Positions 1 to 9,333 of a stretch of 64,000 nt of DNA are shown piece by piece. Every line of letters begins with the position of its first letter. The stretch's first letter is position 1. Under the pieces are notes generated by a model. That model did no database searches. It was not told where the DNA came from and saw only the letters and a program-made list of their open reading frames with translations. The DNA comes from Pseudomonadales bacterium (GTDB lineage: Bacteria; Pseudomonadota; Gammaproteobacteria; Pseudomonadales; Pseudohongiellaceae): NCBI GenBank assembly GCA_012103535.1, contig WLWQ01000002.1, forward strand, positions 186,001 to 250,000, written 5' to 3'. The position numbers and the translations under genes are program-made.

Positions 1-67
1 TGGCAATAAAGGGAAAGCACAGTAATGTCAGTGCAATCAGGTTTGATGAGCGTGCGCGAAAATTCAT
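1..67 (-). CDS. Partial secreted protein, N-terminus only
   Basis: A reverse-strand ATG at 67 opens a frame that runs off the left edge after 22 codons. It reads as a signal peptide: MNFRARSS, then the hydrophobic stretch NLIALTLLCFPFIA. An AGGGAG-like ribosome-binding site lies about 11 nt upstream. It is co-directional with the gene ending at 140, so it may be the next gene of that operon. Nothing of the mature protein is visible, so no function is proposed. Confidence 0.5.
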   Translation of the reverse strand, partial: MNFRARSSNLIALTLLCFPFIA

Positions 68-139
68 GGGGGCTTTCTCCCTTATTGTCTTCCACATAGT
101 CTTCTTAAAAGTCTTTCTTCTATATATAGGAGCAATTAA

Positions 140-1147
140 CTAATCTGAGCCGTCACTGAACTCAATTTCAGCGACTGCTATGCCACTTTCGCCTGCAACG
201 GAATAGAGTAAATAGATTTTGCCGTCTTCCTGATAGATGGCCGGATCTCTGAGTTGGTGAACCTGTTCATCGATATAGCCTCCTCTTGAAGCTTCGACGG
301 GCAAGTTGGCGCCTTCGTAATTCATTTCAGGTCGCAATACTTCAATCGGCTCACTTGCGATCCATTCATTCCAGTCATCTGTTAACGCGATTGTGGAAAG
401 CATTATGCGTTCCGGTTCATCGCCCCGGTTAGTGAAAAATACATAGAGGTGTTCATCTCGAATCAGCAGTGCCGAATGACGCATGTCAGGTGTAAAAAAT
501 TGGGGGCCCGCTTCGAAACTCGTCAAGCCGTCGCGTGAGCGAAAAAAGAAACCTGGCATACTCATGGCGTAGTGGAAACCCTCATGCTCAATCACGCGAA
601 AATAGGCTCGGCCTAATTCTTCTTCTCTGCCTTCGAAGTGAATTCCGTCTTTAGAAACTGCTGCACGGGTGAATTGTCTACCTACACCTCGGCCATGGAA
701 ATACATCACTATTTGTTGAAGATCTTCACGTACGTGTACGTCGGGCGAGGCGATATGCGCATACAGAGGAGCGGTCCGTCCTGGTGCAAGCGAGCAGGGC
801 GGGCATGTAGTAGGAAAGTAGGAGTCTTCGAGTTTTAAGGAGCCTGGTGGATACACCGTCCATGGGCCAGTCACTTCATCGGCGTATGCCATGCGCATGT
901 AGGAGCCGCGGTGATCGGCAAAATACAGATAATAATTTCCAAGCGGATCCTCGACCCAATCAGGTACCTTGATCAATGAGGGGCCCTGGATATTGCCGCC
1001 CATTCGAGCATCCAATTCAGGCGTAATGATAGGACCATCGCCAAGACGGGTAACGGTTACAGCATTTGGTTCTGCTGCCTGCACAGTAGTAAACAATACT
1101 GATAGCGAGCAAAGAAGTAGGGCGTACGCTTTTAGTGTTTTCATCAT
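140..1147 (-). CDS. Secreted glycosidase-like five-bladed propeller protein
   Basis: 335 residues with a signal peptide ending near VQAAEP. The body resembles the five-bladed beta-propeller of GH43/GH32-type glycosidases and related sugar-binding proteins: GNYYLYFADHRGSYMRMAYA is the kind of strand that opens a propeller blade, followed by GPWTVYPPG, SPDVHVRED and YQEDGKIYLLYSVAGESG blades. I cannot identify a full set of catalytic acids, so enzymatic activity is inference. The protein should be periplasmic or extracellular. Two adjacent ATGs (1147 and 1144) could start it and no strong ribosome-binding site separates them. It lies 18 bp downstream of the leucine-rich-repeat gene on the same strand, so the two are probably co-transcribed. 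Confidence 0.65.
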   Translation of the reverse strand: MMKTLKAYALLLCSLSVLFTTVQAAEPNAVTVTRLGDGPIITPELDARMGGNIQGPSLIKVPDWVEDPLGNYYLYFADHRGSYMRMAYADEVTGPWTVYPPGSLKLEDSYFPTTCPPCSLAPGRTAPLYAHIASPDVHVREDLQQIVMYFHGRGVGRQFTRAAVSKDGIHFEGREEELGRAYFRVIEHEGFHYAMSMPGFFFRSRDGLTSFEAGPQFFTPDMRHSALLIRDEHLYVFFTNRGDEPERIMLSTIALTDDWNEWIASEPIEVLRPEMNYEGANLPVEASRGGYIDEQVHQLRDPAIYQEDGKIYLLYSVAGESGIAVAEIEFSDGSD

Positions 1148-1165
1148 AGTAAGATCTGAAAATCC

Positions 1166-2230
1166 TTAACGTTGTCTAGTGGCGGTGAGACAAGAAGAAA
1201 ACAACTCAGTGCGGACTTCCACACCTTTCTCTGCCAGTCGTGCCTGCTCTGTGCATGACACGTTGGTATGCCTGAGCTCGACGATATCCCCAGCCCCAAT
1301 ACCCGGGTTTTCAAACAGTGCCTGAATATTCGTTAATTCAGGATTGAAGCGGAGGTCGAGAGCCATCAGGTTTGTGAGTCCACTAAGTGGTGATATATCT
1401 GTAATGTCGTTCCCAGTCAGTTCAAGATATTCAAGACTCGTGAGCCCGCGTAAAGGACTGAGGTCAGTGAACGAGTTCCCAGCTAGTCGCAGTTCGATTA
1501 ATGATGTCAATCCACTTAAAGGGGTCAGGTCACTTATATCTTGCGTGTGAATATTTAGATCAACTAGCTTGGTAAGTTTTGCCAATGGGCTAATGTCAGT
1601 AACGGCACTAGTGAATAGCACACCAGTCGCTCCCATAACCGTCCTGGGGTTTTGCCCGCCGATGAAATCACCGTGACGATGCATTCGAAGCACTCTCAGT
1701 TCTGTAAGTTCACTTAGAGGACTAACATCAGTCAATGGGTTTTCGGCGATCCGTAAATCGACCAGATTGGTCAACTTTCCTAAAGGGCTGAAATCAGAAA
1801 TCCAGTTGGTATGCATGTTTAAATGTGTCAATTCGGTAAGTTCAGCCAGGGGACTAATATCAGAGAGCCCTCGATTGGGAAGAGCGAGGTTAGTTAATCC
1901 TGTGAGATTCTGTATTCCGGATAAGTCGTGAAAAATGTGTTCAGGATCAATCCACTCAGGCGAACCGGAAACCGATCTTCTCGCACCTCCACCGGAAGTG
2001 CGCAGAGTTGTTAGTTGCGCAGCTTGATCGCAACTAAGGGCATCTTGTGGTCCCAGTGACAATGCTTCTCGTACCGCGGATTCCAGCACTGTATCGGCAA
2101 AGGTCACGATGTCAGAACCGGAGTGGTCTCGACAATTGTCTGTGGGTTGCAGGGTTTGCTGGGCCCAAGCTCCAGAGCAGAGAACGAGCGACAGCGCAGT
2201 CAAAGAAAATTTCCTAAATAGGTGATTCAT
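1166..2230 (-). CDS. Secreted internalin-like leucine-rich repeat protein
   Basis: 354 residues with a signal peptide (cleavage near AWAQ). From about residue 100 to 320 there are roughly nine 22-residue leucine-rich repeats of the internalin type, such as LTHLNMHTNWISDFSPLGKL and LEYLELTGNDITDISPLSGL. The repeats are interrupted near residue 190 by a short loop (GDFIGGQNPRTVMG). The C-terminus carries two cysteines (VSCTEQ, SSCL) that may form a disulfide cap. AGGAA about 8 nt before the ATG supports the start. Leucine-rich repeats bind proteins or glycans; the ligand is unknown. It is the first gene of a likely two-gene operon with the glycosidase-like gene downstream. Confidence 0.75.
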   Translation of the reverse strand: MNHLFRKFSLTALSLVLCSGAWAQQTLQPTDNCRDHSGSDIVTFADTVLESAVREALSLGPQDALSCDQAAQLTTLRTSGGGARRSVSGSPEWIDPEHIFHDLSGIQNLTGLTNLALPNRGLSDISPLAELTELTHLNMHTNWISDFSPLGKLTNLVDLRIAENPLTDVSPLSELTELRVLRMHRHGDFIGGQNPRTVMGATGVLFTSAVTDISPLAKLTKLVDLNIHTQDISDLTPLSGLTSLIELRLAGNSFTDLSPLRGLTSLEYLELTGNDITDISPLSGLTNLMALDLRFNPELTNIQALFENPGIGAGDIVELRHTNVSCTEQARLAEKGVEVRTELFSSCLTATRQR

Positions 2231-2404
2231 GTCGAGGTTCCTAAGGGCTAATTCCGATTCAGGATTATAGCGCTAAAAGTAAAGGGTTGGAGGTTACTTG
2301 TCCCAGGCCTGTCTGGCTGTCACTATCAAGGTCTGACTTATACTCGAAACCACTGAGTAGAAGTCTTCAAGGGCCTTTCGAAAAATTAGCAGTTGGGAGA
2401 AACC

Positions 2405-3922
2405 ATGAGATATCGCCTAAATCCTTTCTATTTGCTGATAGCAGGATTGTACTTGTGCGCGCCCATCGCAACTGCACAATCAAATTCAATAGATCCACGA
2501 ACTGCACTGCCTGCTGCCTGTATTGCGCCTTCTGAGTTAACCGGCGGTCTGGATTTTGCTCCTGATTCTTCCTACCTCCGATTAAGCAGCGCAGGCAATG
2601 AAACTTACGCTTCAATCGATGGAGAGCGCATGAAGCGTCTCGTCGAACAACAGGCTGAAATCGCACGACGTTATAGGCAAGCGGGCAATCAATACTGGGG
2701 ACGAATAATTGGTACTAGCGCTGATAGAGAAACCGCAGACTGGATGATGGACCAGCTTCGTCAATCAGGCGTGGAAGATGTACGACTTGATTCTATTCCC
2801 CTGCCATCTCAATGGCTTCCGCAAAGCTGGCAGATAACTGTTGAGAGTGATGGCAAAGTTATAGATTTGACCTCTGCCTGGCCAGTCTATGGGTCGGTTG
2901 GTACTTCGGGGGCAGGTGAAAAACTTGAATTGATCGATGTTGGCTTAGGTATGGCGACTGATTTCCAGGGAAGGGATGTTAGGGAAAAAGCAGTTGTTCT
3001 GCATTCTATTGCCACCAGCAGCACTGTGTTTAATTCGGTGCGCAGAATTGGCGCTTTAGAAAGAGCGGAGGAGGCAGGCGCGGCGGCAATATTTATCGTG
3101 CTCGAATTGCCAGGGAATTTGCAAACTGCGTTTTACGATGTAGGCACATCAGTACCAACTTTTTCCATTGGATCGGAAGATGGAGCGCTTCTGCAACGCT
3201 TGCTCACCGAAGCTGCTATGGCCGAACCAATTGAAATCGACATGCAGATGGAAGTTGATTATGTGGAAGGATTAAGCACCTCCAGTGTGCGCGGCGAAGT
3301 GCTCGCTGCATCACCCGATGCCGAGAAAATTGTTATCGTCGCACATCGTGATGCCTATTTTGAGGGTGCCGCCGACAATGCGTCCGGAGTAGCCACCGCG
3401 CTGGAGTTAATGCGCTACTTTGCCCGGATTCCAAAAGCAGAGAGACAGCGAACAGTAGAAATCATTGGCACTCCAGGACACCACAATATCGCGCGAACAG
3501 GCTTTAGTTGGCTGTATGAGAATCGCGAATCGATTCTCGATAATGCTGTGTTGTTAATCAATGCGGAACATACCGCTCACGCATTGATAGATCGCTTCGG
3601 TGATGATCTGTGCAGCACCAACGCAACAGGACCATTTTCCTGGCGAATTAATGGCTCGAACAAATTAGCAGAAATTACACTACAGACCTTCGATGAATTT
3701 GGTATTCCTCGCTGGGCAGAGACTGGTGGACCTGTGGGAGAAATTAGAACTATAGCCGATCTTGTTCCATCAATTGTGTTGATGCACGCGGGAGTTTTAC
3801 TGCACACCAATATTGAAACAACTGAAGCAATTCCTGCGGCTAGCCTTGCTGCTACGACGAGAGCCTATGCCAAGATCATTGAGCAGGTGAACGGTATGAG
3901 TCTAACTGAGCTAACTCAGTAA
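2405..3922 (+). CDS. Secreted M28-like peptidase with PA domain, atypical active site
   Basis: 505 residues from the ATG at 2405, chosen because GGGAGA lies just upstream; a TTG at 2393 is less likely. A signal peptide ends at TAQS. A protease-associated (PA) domain spans about residues 170-285, and an M28 aminopeptidase-like domain follows. Visible metal-ligand positions are H314 (AHRDAYFEG), D324 (GAADNASGVA), E388 (LLINAEHTA, usually Asp) and H467 (LLHTNIET). The Glu-Glu pair that normally gives the catalytic base and a zinc ligand is replaced by GTPGHHN at about 355-361. The enzyme may be inactive, use other residues, or be a binding protein. It is transcribed divergently from the leucine-rich-repeat gene. 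Confidence 0.75.
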   Translation: MRYRLNPFYLLIAGLYLCAPIATAQSNSIDPRTALPAACIAPSELTGGLDFAPDSSYLRLSSAGNETYASIDGERMKRLVEQQAEIARRYRQAGNQYWGRIIGTSADRETADWMMDQLRQSGVEDVRLDSIPLPSQWLPQSWQITVESDGKVIDLTSAWPVYGSVGTSGAGEKLELIDVGLGMATDFQGRDVREKAVVLHSIATSSTVFNSVRRIGALERAEEAGAAAIFIVLELPGNLQTAFYDVGTSVPTFSIGSEDGALLQRLLTEAAMAEPIEIDMQMEVDYVEGLSTSSVRGEVLAASPDAEKIVIVAHRDAYFEGAADNASGVATALELMRYFARIPKAERQRTVEIIGTPGHHNIARTGFSWLYENRESILDNAVLLINAEHTAHALIDRFGDDLCSTNATGPFSWRINGSNKLAEITLQTFDEFGIPRWAETGGPVGEIRTIADLVPSIVLMHAGVLLHTNIETTEAIPAASLAATTRAYAKIIEQVNGMSLTELTQ

Positions 3923-4075
3923 TATGGGAAGTAGTACATAATATTGGGATCAGATTTATTTTAAATCTCCGTCCCCTTCACTCCGATATCTCGCCATTCG
4001 CACAGCGGTATTTGCTATCCTTCGCTATCGTGTCAAATTTGCTATAAGCATATTGCTGGAAGAAGGAGTTTTATC

Positions 4076-4564
4076 ATGAAGTATTCAGAGGATGGCAGAA
4101 TCGAGAATCTACTGCGCATTTCTGGAATTGTGTTTTTGTGTGGCGCTTTACTGTCTTGCGAGCAAGAAGAGGGAGAGTGGATCGATATACCACTGCCAGA
4201 CAATGTGTTCTATCAAGACAGACCCGAATTCAATTCTGATGTAATAGAGATTCCCTTGTTTGCCTTGCAAGATTTGGAATACAAGTTGGATATGAAAGAG
4301 GGTGGTGCGATCACTTACCATTGGCAAGCCAACAACTTACCTGAAGAAGATTTGCTCTTAACCGAATTTCACGGACATACCATCCGAGAAACTGAAGCTC
4401 CTGGGGATCTGATGTTTTACAAAGTGGGTAGAGGAGATTCCTCGGAAGGTTACCTGGTCGCGCCATGGGATGGCATCCATGGCTGGTACTTTTCAAACGA
4501 GAGCAATCAAGACATAAACATCATTCTCACCGTCTCTGGGTTCTATGCTCTAGCTGAACAATAA
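4076..4564 (+). CDS. Putative lipoprotein of unknown function
   Basis: 162 residues. The N-terminus has a hydrophobic segment ending in GALLSC, a plausible lipobox, so the mature protein would be a lipoprotein starting at the Cys near residue 28. The body (YKLDMKEGGAITYHWQANN, then TEFHGHTI, then GWYFSNESNQDINIILTVSG) resembles small beta-rich proteins sometimes annotated as transmembrane anchor proteins; I do not know their function. AAGGAG about 8 nt before the ATG supports the start. It stands alone; the next gene is convergent. Confidence 0.65.
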   Translation: MKYSEDGRIENLLRISGIVFLCGALLSCEQEEGEWIDIPLPDNVFYQDRPEFNSDVIEIPLFALQDLEYKLDMKEGGAITYHWQANNLPEEDLLLTEFHGHTIRETEAPGDLMFYKVGRGDSSEGYLVAPWDGIHGWYFSNESNQDINIILTVSGFYALAEQ

Positions 4565-4589
4565 AATAAGTGGCTCTAAGTTTTTAAGT

Positions 4590-5075
4590 TCAGAAAAACC
4601 TCGAAACCACATAGCCCCATGCGACCGCAATGCTACTGCCAATGGGAAAGCCGATAGCATCTTTCACAATGTCTTTTTTAGATTGCCAGGATGAAGCTTG
4701 AGTGTCCGCTGGAATTAACCACTGTGGCTGTAGATATCGAAGCAACAGCCAGTCGAGTATCAACCAATCAACTAGAGAAGCAATAATGCCGAGAATTGCT
4801 ATGTGGCGTAAAGCAATAGCAGGATCTGTCTCAGCGCCATATGCTATTAGTAATGACAACACAGGCAATGCCAACAAAATAACAACAATGAAAAAAATCC
4901 CGTGGCAAGCAGTGGCTATGCGTTCTCCGCGGCCTTTAGGTGGCTGCTGCTGGCGCTCAGCAGCGGGGTAGTGGCGAAGCCAAAGTCGCGGATACATTGT
5001 TAAGGTTACTAAAGCATAGCCGGCAAATATTGCGGAATAAGCGAAGGCATGAGTTAGGGTCGTATTAATCATCAA
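4590..5075 (-). CDS. Small four-helix membrane protein, unknown function
   Basis: 161 residues with about four transmembrane segments: residues 10-28 (YSAIFAGYALVTLTMYP), 55-78 (IFFIVVILLALPVLSLLIAY), 90-112 (IAILGIIASLVDWLILDWLL) and 140-158 (FPIGSSIAVAWGYVVSRF). A charged, glutamine- and proline-rich loop separates helices 1 and 2. I do not recognise the family. It is convergent with the lipoprotein gene, with 25 bp between the stops. Confidence 0.6.
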   Translation of the reverse strand: MMINTTLTHAFAYSAIFAGYALVTLTMYPRLWLRHYPAAERQQQPPKGRGERIATACHGIFFIVVILLALPVLSLLIAYGAETDPAIALRHIAILGIIASLVDWLILDWLLLRYLQPQWLIPADTQASSWQSKKDIVKDAIGFPIGSSIAVAWGYVVSRFF

Positions 5076-5237
5076 ATTTATTATATGTGATATACGAGGT
5101 TTTATTACTACTATTCCAGGAATTGGAGAGTGGGATAATCGGAAAAAGGGGATAGACTTATTTATTGAAAAGAGAATTTCCCAGGGGGATGATTTTCAAA
5201 AGTGCGATAAGTTAATCAATCTATTGATTATAGAAAA

Positions 5238-5345
5238 GAAGCCCTGGTTTTAACTCAAAAAGTCTTTGGGCTATTTGTCCACTTCGCGCTTACGCGCTCG
5301 TTGCGAATTGCTGAGCAATTGGTCATGCCAGATTGGTGGATTTCA
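5238..5345. repeat. Degenerate composite hairpin repeat (subtype II end)
   Basis: Diverged copy of the dispersed composite repeat. It has the AAAGTCTTTGGGCTATTTG hairpin, then the CGCGCTTACGCGCTCG segment, a GAATTGCTGAGCAATT hairpin, and the subtype II end GGTGGATTTCATCCAA. The tRNA-derived pieces are hardly recognisable here, so this copy is probably old. Confidence 0.5.
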
Positions 5346-5398
5346 TCCAACTTTAAAACTCAACTTCAATACAGCTTGGTATTATGAGTCAAGAATAG

Positions 5399-5460
5399 AA
5401 AAGGGACCGAGGGATTTGTTTTTAATCAATTGATCAATTATAAATCCTTCCGTCCCCTTT
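5399..5460. repeat. Imperfect palindrome next to the kinase gene
   Basis: An inverted repeat: AAAAGGGACCGAGGGATTT on the left answers AAATCCTTCCGTCCCCTTT on the right, around an AATCAATTGATCAATT centre. It lies immediately after the stop codon of the kinase gene (reverse strand), where it could end transcription. Related half-sites (GGGGACAGATTTATTTT) occur near 44318 and 60749. Confidence 0.55.
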
Positions 5461-5465
5461 AATTT

Positions 5466-7787
5466 TTACTTTGTTCCGTTCTTAAGATTATTGTGATGGG
5501 CAATCGTCACACTGTTTTGCCCCTTCCTATCTAACTCATTTCTCAGCGCGATAGAAATCTCTGTTGCCGTACTGGGTTTTTGAATGATATGAACGTCACG
5601 AATTTCTGATTGACCTATTGAATCGAGATAGCCAGTGCACAAAATTACGGGTATATCGGAAACATACTGGCGGATTTTAGTAATTAGTCTTACGCCATCC
5701 ATTTCCGGCATAGACAGGTCAGTAAACACCAAATCATAGGCATCTTTTTCCTTTACGAATTCATTTAATGCCGCCACTGAGCTCGAAAACTCAACGGTAG
5801 AATATTTAAGATTCTTAAAAATTTCTTTATAGGTATCCAGGAGCAGCATGTCATCATCTACCAGCAAAATGCGTTCGTTATTTCCATAAACGATTTGATG
5901 AGATTCGTCTCTGCCTTCGACGACTTTCAGGTCTGAAGATACTGGCATATAGACAACGAATTTTGTCCCCTCTCCTTGCGCAGTCTCAACATCGATAAAG
6001 CCATTGTTGGATTTCACGATTTGGTACACAAGACTCAGCCCTAATCCTGTACCAGATCCTACAGGCTTTGTTGTGAAAAATGGCTCGAACACTTTGTGTA
6101 GAGCATCCTTGCTAATTCCCGACCCAGTATCTTTAACACTGATTGTCACGTATTGACCAGCTGGTGCCGATTGATCCATTAGTAACTTGGGGCGGAGAAA
6201 TTCAACAGTGTCGATACTGATATAGATTTGCCCCTTTCCTACAATCGCTTGTTGTGCATTTACACAGAGGTTCATAATTACTTGATAAAGCTGTACTGCA
6301 TCGCCAACTAAGATAGCAGGCACGTCTTTACCGGAGACGCTAATTTCGCAAGTATCAGGAAGAAAGGCTCTAATTTGTTCGGCAGACTCCTGTGCCAATT
6401 GAAGAACATTAATTGTTTCTTGCTTTGACTGATTGCTATGCCTACTAAACATCAAGATTTGAGAAATTATCTTCTTCGCTCTCTCACTTGCGGTAAGAAT
6501 GCTAGCTATCTGGCCCTGTGTGAGTTCATCCTGCGGAAAACGATGTGCGATTAACTCTGTATTTCCGGTGATAGACATTAGAATGTTATTGAAGTCGTGG
6601 GCGATTCCCCCGGCCAGGGAGCCAAGCGCTTCCATTTTCAAAGCACGGCCCAGACTTTCTTCTGCTATGTGCCTTCTGCGTCTTGCTTCCAGTAATGCCG
6701 CGATAAGTGCGGTTTGTATAACGATTATTATCGCTCCTATTACGAGCCAGTTACCGTAGTCACGCCAAAGGTTTGGTGCATCGTTGATGATCACGCTTCC
6801 TACCGGAAGCAAGCTGCGATCGATGTCGAATCGGTCTAGCTGTTCGCCGTTAAATACAAGCTCTGTTTCAGAAGAAATTGGGGTTGAAATTTCCAATCCT
6901 GAAGCCGCTTCTGTAATCAGCCTCGCTGTCGTTTGTGCATAGGATTCAATGGTGGTGATTCTCCCGCCGAAAGCACCAGCTTGCATGGCACGATCATTTA
7001 TCGAGAATACAGGTATAGCGAGTTCACTGCTTAAACGATCCAAAACTTGAATTGCAGAGAGTGGGCGACCCAGCGAATCGATTGAGTAAGTGGTCGTCAT
7101 TGCCACGCTATTCTCTGGTACTTCTGACAGAACTTGGATGAGTTCATCTGTCGGCAGCCCAGAAAGATAACTAATTTGATAGGGCAACCCCAATTCGGGC
7201 AGCAATTCACGAAAGCGATTGGTGTAGATGAGATCTCTACCGCTGGCTCCTCCAGTGACGTAGATATTTTCTAAATCTGGAAACAAGATCGGGAGTAGAG
7301 CTACGGTGCCTTCGATTGCGGTTTCAACTTCACTACCTACTATAAGTGAAGTGGGGTCTGAAGATGCTTGAGCAATAAATTCGTCACTCGGCATCACATT
7401 AATGATTTGTGCGTCAGGCGCAAACACATGACTCCAATCCCTAACGAAGGCATTTGCTTCGGGCATTACAGGAACTATCATCCAAATGTCTTTGTTGCTA
7501 TGCCTTAGTGCTAGTGAGTCTGCAATCAGCTCCAACTCTGAAGCACTTGCAGCAGTCAGTGATAGGAATTCTGGGATAGCATAAATGCCAGTGTCTGGAT
7601 CGAGGTAGGTGCGAATCCTGCTATTAAATTCTTGATCCCAACCTCCAACTTCGCTGAAACCATAAATTATCAGCAAATTTCTGATTGGCTGTTGATCTAC
7701 GCCCTGTCCGATAGCACAGTTGATCCACGCTATAAACAACACGGTTAGTATTCCGAGTTTAGTAAGACCCCTACAAAACATATGCAT
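5466..7787 (-). CDS. Hybrid sensor histidine kinase with periplasmic-binding sensor
   Basis: 773 residues. A signal or anchor helix (1-28) is followed by a periplasmic region (about 30-340) resembling ABC-type substrate-binding proteins, and then a transmembrane helix (346-366). The kinase has its phospho-acceptor His at 397 (LAGGIAHDFNNIL), an N-box (NLCVNAQQAI), G1 (VKDTGSGIS) and G2 (GSGTGLGLSLV). A receiver domain starts near 640 (ILLVDDD); its phospho-acceptor Asp is at about 690 (FTDLSMPEMDG) and its Lys is in IIQKP. The H-box type (HDFNNIL) is that of hybrid kinases. It probably senses a small periplasmic ligand and passes phosphate to an unlinked partner, since no separate regulator is adjacent. 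Either of two close ATGs (7787, 7781) could start it. Confidence 0.9.
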   Translation of the reverse strand: MHMFCRGLTKLGILTVLFIAWINCAIGQGVDQQPIRNLLIIYGFSEVGGWDQEFNSRIRTYLDPDTGIYAIPEFLSLTAASASELELIADSLALRHSNKDIWMIVPVMPEANAFVRDWSHVFAPDAQIINVMPSDEFIAQASSDPTSLIVGSEVETAIEGTVALLPILFPDLENIYVTGGASGRDLIYTNRFRELLPELGLPYQISYLSGLPTDELIQVLSEVPENSVAMTTTYSIDSLGRPLSAIQVLDRLSSELAIPVFSINDRAMQAGAFGGRITTIESYAQTTARLITEAASGLEISTPISSETELVFNGEQLDRFDIDRSLLPVGSVIINDAPNLWRDYGNWLVIGAIIIVIQTALIAALLEARRRRHIAEESLGRALKMEALGSLAGGIAHDFNNILMSITGNTELIAHRFPQDELTQGQIASILTASERAKKIISQILMFSRHSNQSKQETINVLQLAQESAEQIRAFLPDTCEISVSGKDVPAILVGDAVQLYQVIMNLCVNAQQAIVGKGQIYISIDTVEFLRPKLLMDQSAPAGQYVTISVKDTGSGISKDALHKVFEPFFTTKPVGSGTGLGLSLVYQIVKSNNGFIDVETAQGEGTKFVVYMPVSSDLKVVEGRDESHQIVYGNNERILLVDDDMLLLDTYKEIFKNLKYSTVEFSSSVAALNEFVKEKDAYDLVFTDLSMPEMDGVRLITKIRQYVSDIPVILCTGYLDSIGQSEIRDVHIIQKPSTATEISIALRNELDRKGQNSVTIAHHNNLKNGTK

Positions 7788-8340
7788 TTACAATAGTCCG
7801 ATGAGACTTCGGGAGTCTCACTAGATAACCTAGTATTGTCAGAATTTGTGCCGCAAGAATTCTTAAATTCTTGTCGACTACATCCTTGTCTGCATTATCT
7901 TGGGATGTCTTATCCCATACATACTGTTTAAGTACTGTTTAGTGGACTTATAGATCAACAGGAATTAAATTTTCGATAGTTTCTAGACCGGCAAAAATAC
8001 TGCTAATCTCTGCTCTAGCCTAAGGTTTTTCCCTAAACTTCAGTTCATATTAGACCAAGGAAGATGAAATCGCCATTTACTCAATTTCGGGTGCTTACGC
8101 AATCGGGCCAAAGCCTTTGATTATCTTAGTTTAAAATCGCAACTTCACGGTTGAATTAGGTTTTGTTGGAGATAAATATGCAAATTCGATCTTGCATATG
8201 AAAATTGAACACAAAGCAAAGGTTATTGCCCCAGTCGAGAAAGTTAGGGCGTCAATAATTAACCACAATAAAATTGGGGATTAGTTCCGCTGTAAGCTAG
8301 ATCAGCCATTCAAAGAGGGAAAGTATTCGACAGGCATACT
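7788..8340. other. Long gene-free stretch with two short inverted repeats
   Basis: No coding region is convincing here. At 7802-7820 TGAGACT and AGTCTCA pair around TCGGG, 15 nt before the kinase start, so the hairpin would sit in its leader. At 8176-8199 ATATGCAA and TTGCATAT flank an 8-bp spacer, a spacing that would suit a dimeric regulator. Neither is assigned to a known family. Confidence 0.4.
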
Positions 8341-8394
8341 AAAAAGGGATCAGAGTAAAATTACAGTACTTTATTTTTACTCTGATCCCTTTTT
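8341..8394. repeat. Palindromic GATCAGAGTAAAA element
   Basis: A 54-bp inverted repeat with arms AAAAAGGGATCAGAGTAAAA and TTTTTACTCTGATCCCTTTTT-like, around TACAGTACT. It lies 7 bp past the stop of the XRE gene; the hairpin plus T-run could end transcription in both directions. It belongs to the palindrome family seen near 11744, 18697, 26900, 30797 and 44939. Confidence 0.7.
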
Positions 8395-8401
8395 ATTCAA
8401 T

Positions 8402-8971
8402 TCACCTAGTCTTGATAAATTTTTCCAGCGCCTCTTTTTCTTTAGCGGCTCTATTGGATAAGTGGATAAAAACCTTTCCAGCTAACATGAGTAACAAGCC
8501 AATCGTTATGCCTGGGAAAAAGACATTGAAAATTGTCACTCTGTTTAGATTTGATTGAGTCATCAAAAGTACTGCGACAATCAGAAATCCTCCGATGAAT
8601 AGTATAGGCCAGCCAATCCACTTATAAGAAAGCCAGTTCTCCATTCTTTCAGCTTCCTTTGCAAACTCTTTCACTTGCTGCATCTCATTGGTAGATGTAG
8701 CAACCAATTCACCCTGATCCAGATTGTAATCATTGGGTGTCGATTGTTGATCATTTGTTCTAATTTTGGATTCTTTGTGTAGCAAGATGGTCGGTTCGAC
8801 ATCAAGCGCATCGGCTAATGCAACAAGAGACTGAATTGAGGCTATTTCATCGTTTTCGATTCTTTGAATCGTCCGAGAATGAACACCAGATTTCTCTGCG
8901 AGCTTTTCCTGAGTCCAGCCTTTGCCAGCTCTAAGTTCTCTTATTTTTTCCCGTCGTACTTTGACATTCAA
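8402..8971 (-). CDS. XRE-family regulator with two transmembrane helices
   Basis: 189 residues from a TTG at 8971, preferred because GGGGG lies about 8 nt upstream; a TTG at 8992 would add seven residues. Residues 1-60 form a Cro/C1-type helix-turn-helix (KIRELRAGKGWTQEKLAEKS, then SRTIQRIENDE). After a polar linker there are two membrane helices (WIGWPILFIGGFLIVAVLL and VFFPGITIGLLLMLAGKVFI) and a short charged tail. A membrane-anchored XRE protein probably responds to an envelope or membrane signal; the target is unknown. It is divergent from nhaB, so the shared 360-bp gap might hold its operator. Confidence 0.75.
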   Translation of the reverse strand: MNVKVRREKIRELRAGKGWTQEKLAEKSGVHSRTIQRIENDEIASIQSLVALADALDVEPTILLHKESKIRTNDQQSTPNDYNLDQGELVATSTNEMQQVKEFAKEAERMENWLSYKWIGWPILFIGGFLIVAVLLMTQSNLNRVTIFNVFFPGITIGLLLMLAGKVFIHLSNRAAKEKEALEKFIKTR

Positions 8972-9176
8972 TTGAGTGCCCCCGAGGTTCAATTTAGCTA
9001 ATTGTTACTCTCTTCGGGTCCTTCGTCCACGGCATCGACACGACATTTCAATAAAGAGGGGTCTGTTCCAGAAACTTCGCGCTGGTCCAAGCTGCAATAT
9101 CGCTCCTAAAATCGCACTAAAGCCGCAAAAATTGGCTGAGAATTTTACTATACTGGGGTAGAATCCGTTCAATTTC

Positions 9177-9221
9177 GCCCGGGCCAGATCGGCCGATCAG
9201 AAATGTCGATCTCGCCCGGGC
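9177..9221 (+). promoter_or_regulatory. Strong hairpin in the nhaB leader
   Basis: GCCCGGGC at both ends and AGATCG/CGATCT just inside form a 14-bp stem with one C/C mismatch. The loop contains the palindrome GATCGGCCGATC. It is followed by ATTTTAT and lies about 113 nt before the nhaB start, on the same strand. It could be a weak terminator, an attenuator or an ion-responsive leader. I do not recognise it as a known riboswitch class. Confidence 0.5.
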
Positions 9222-9333
9222 ATTTTATGTTCAGGCTTTCCTGATTTTGGAAGAAGAAAAGAAACATTCTTTGAAATCAATTAGTGGCGTCGCAAAAGCG
9301 CCCGGATAAAAGTCAATCTAAGGAAGTAATCCG

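Noticed and set aside
2287..2535. Short forward frame before the peptidase
   Set aside because: It overlaps the peptidase signal peptide in another frame and has no coding features.
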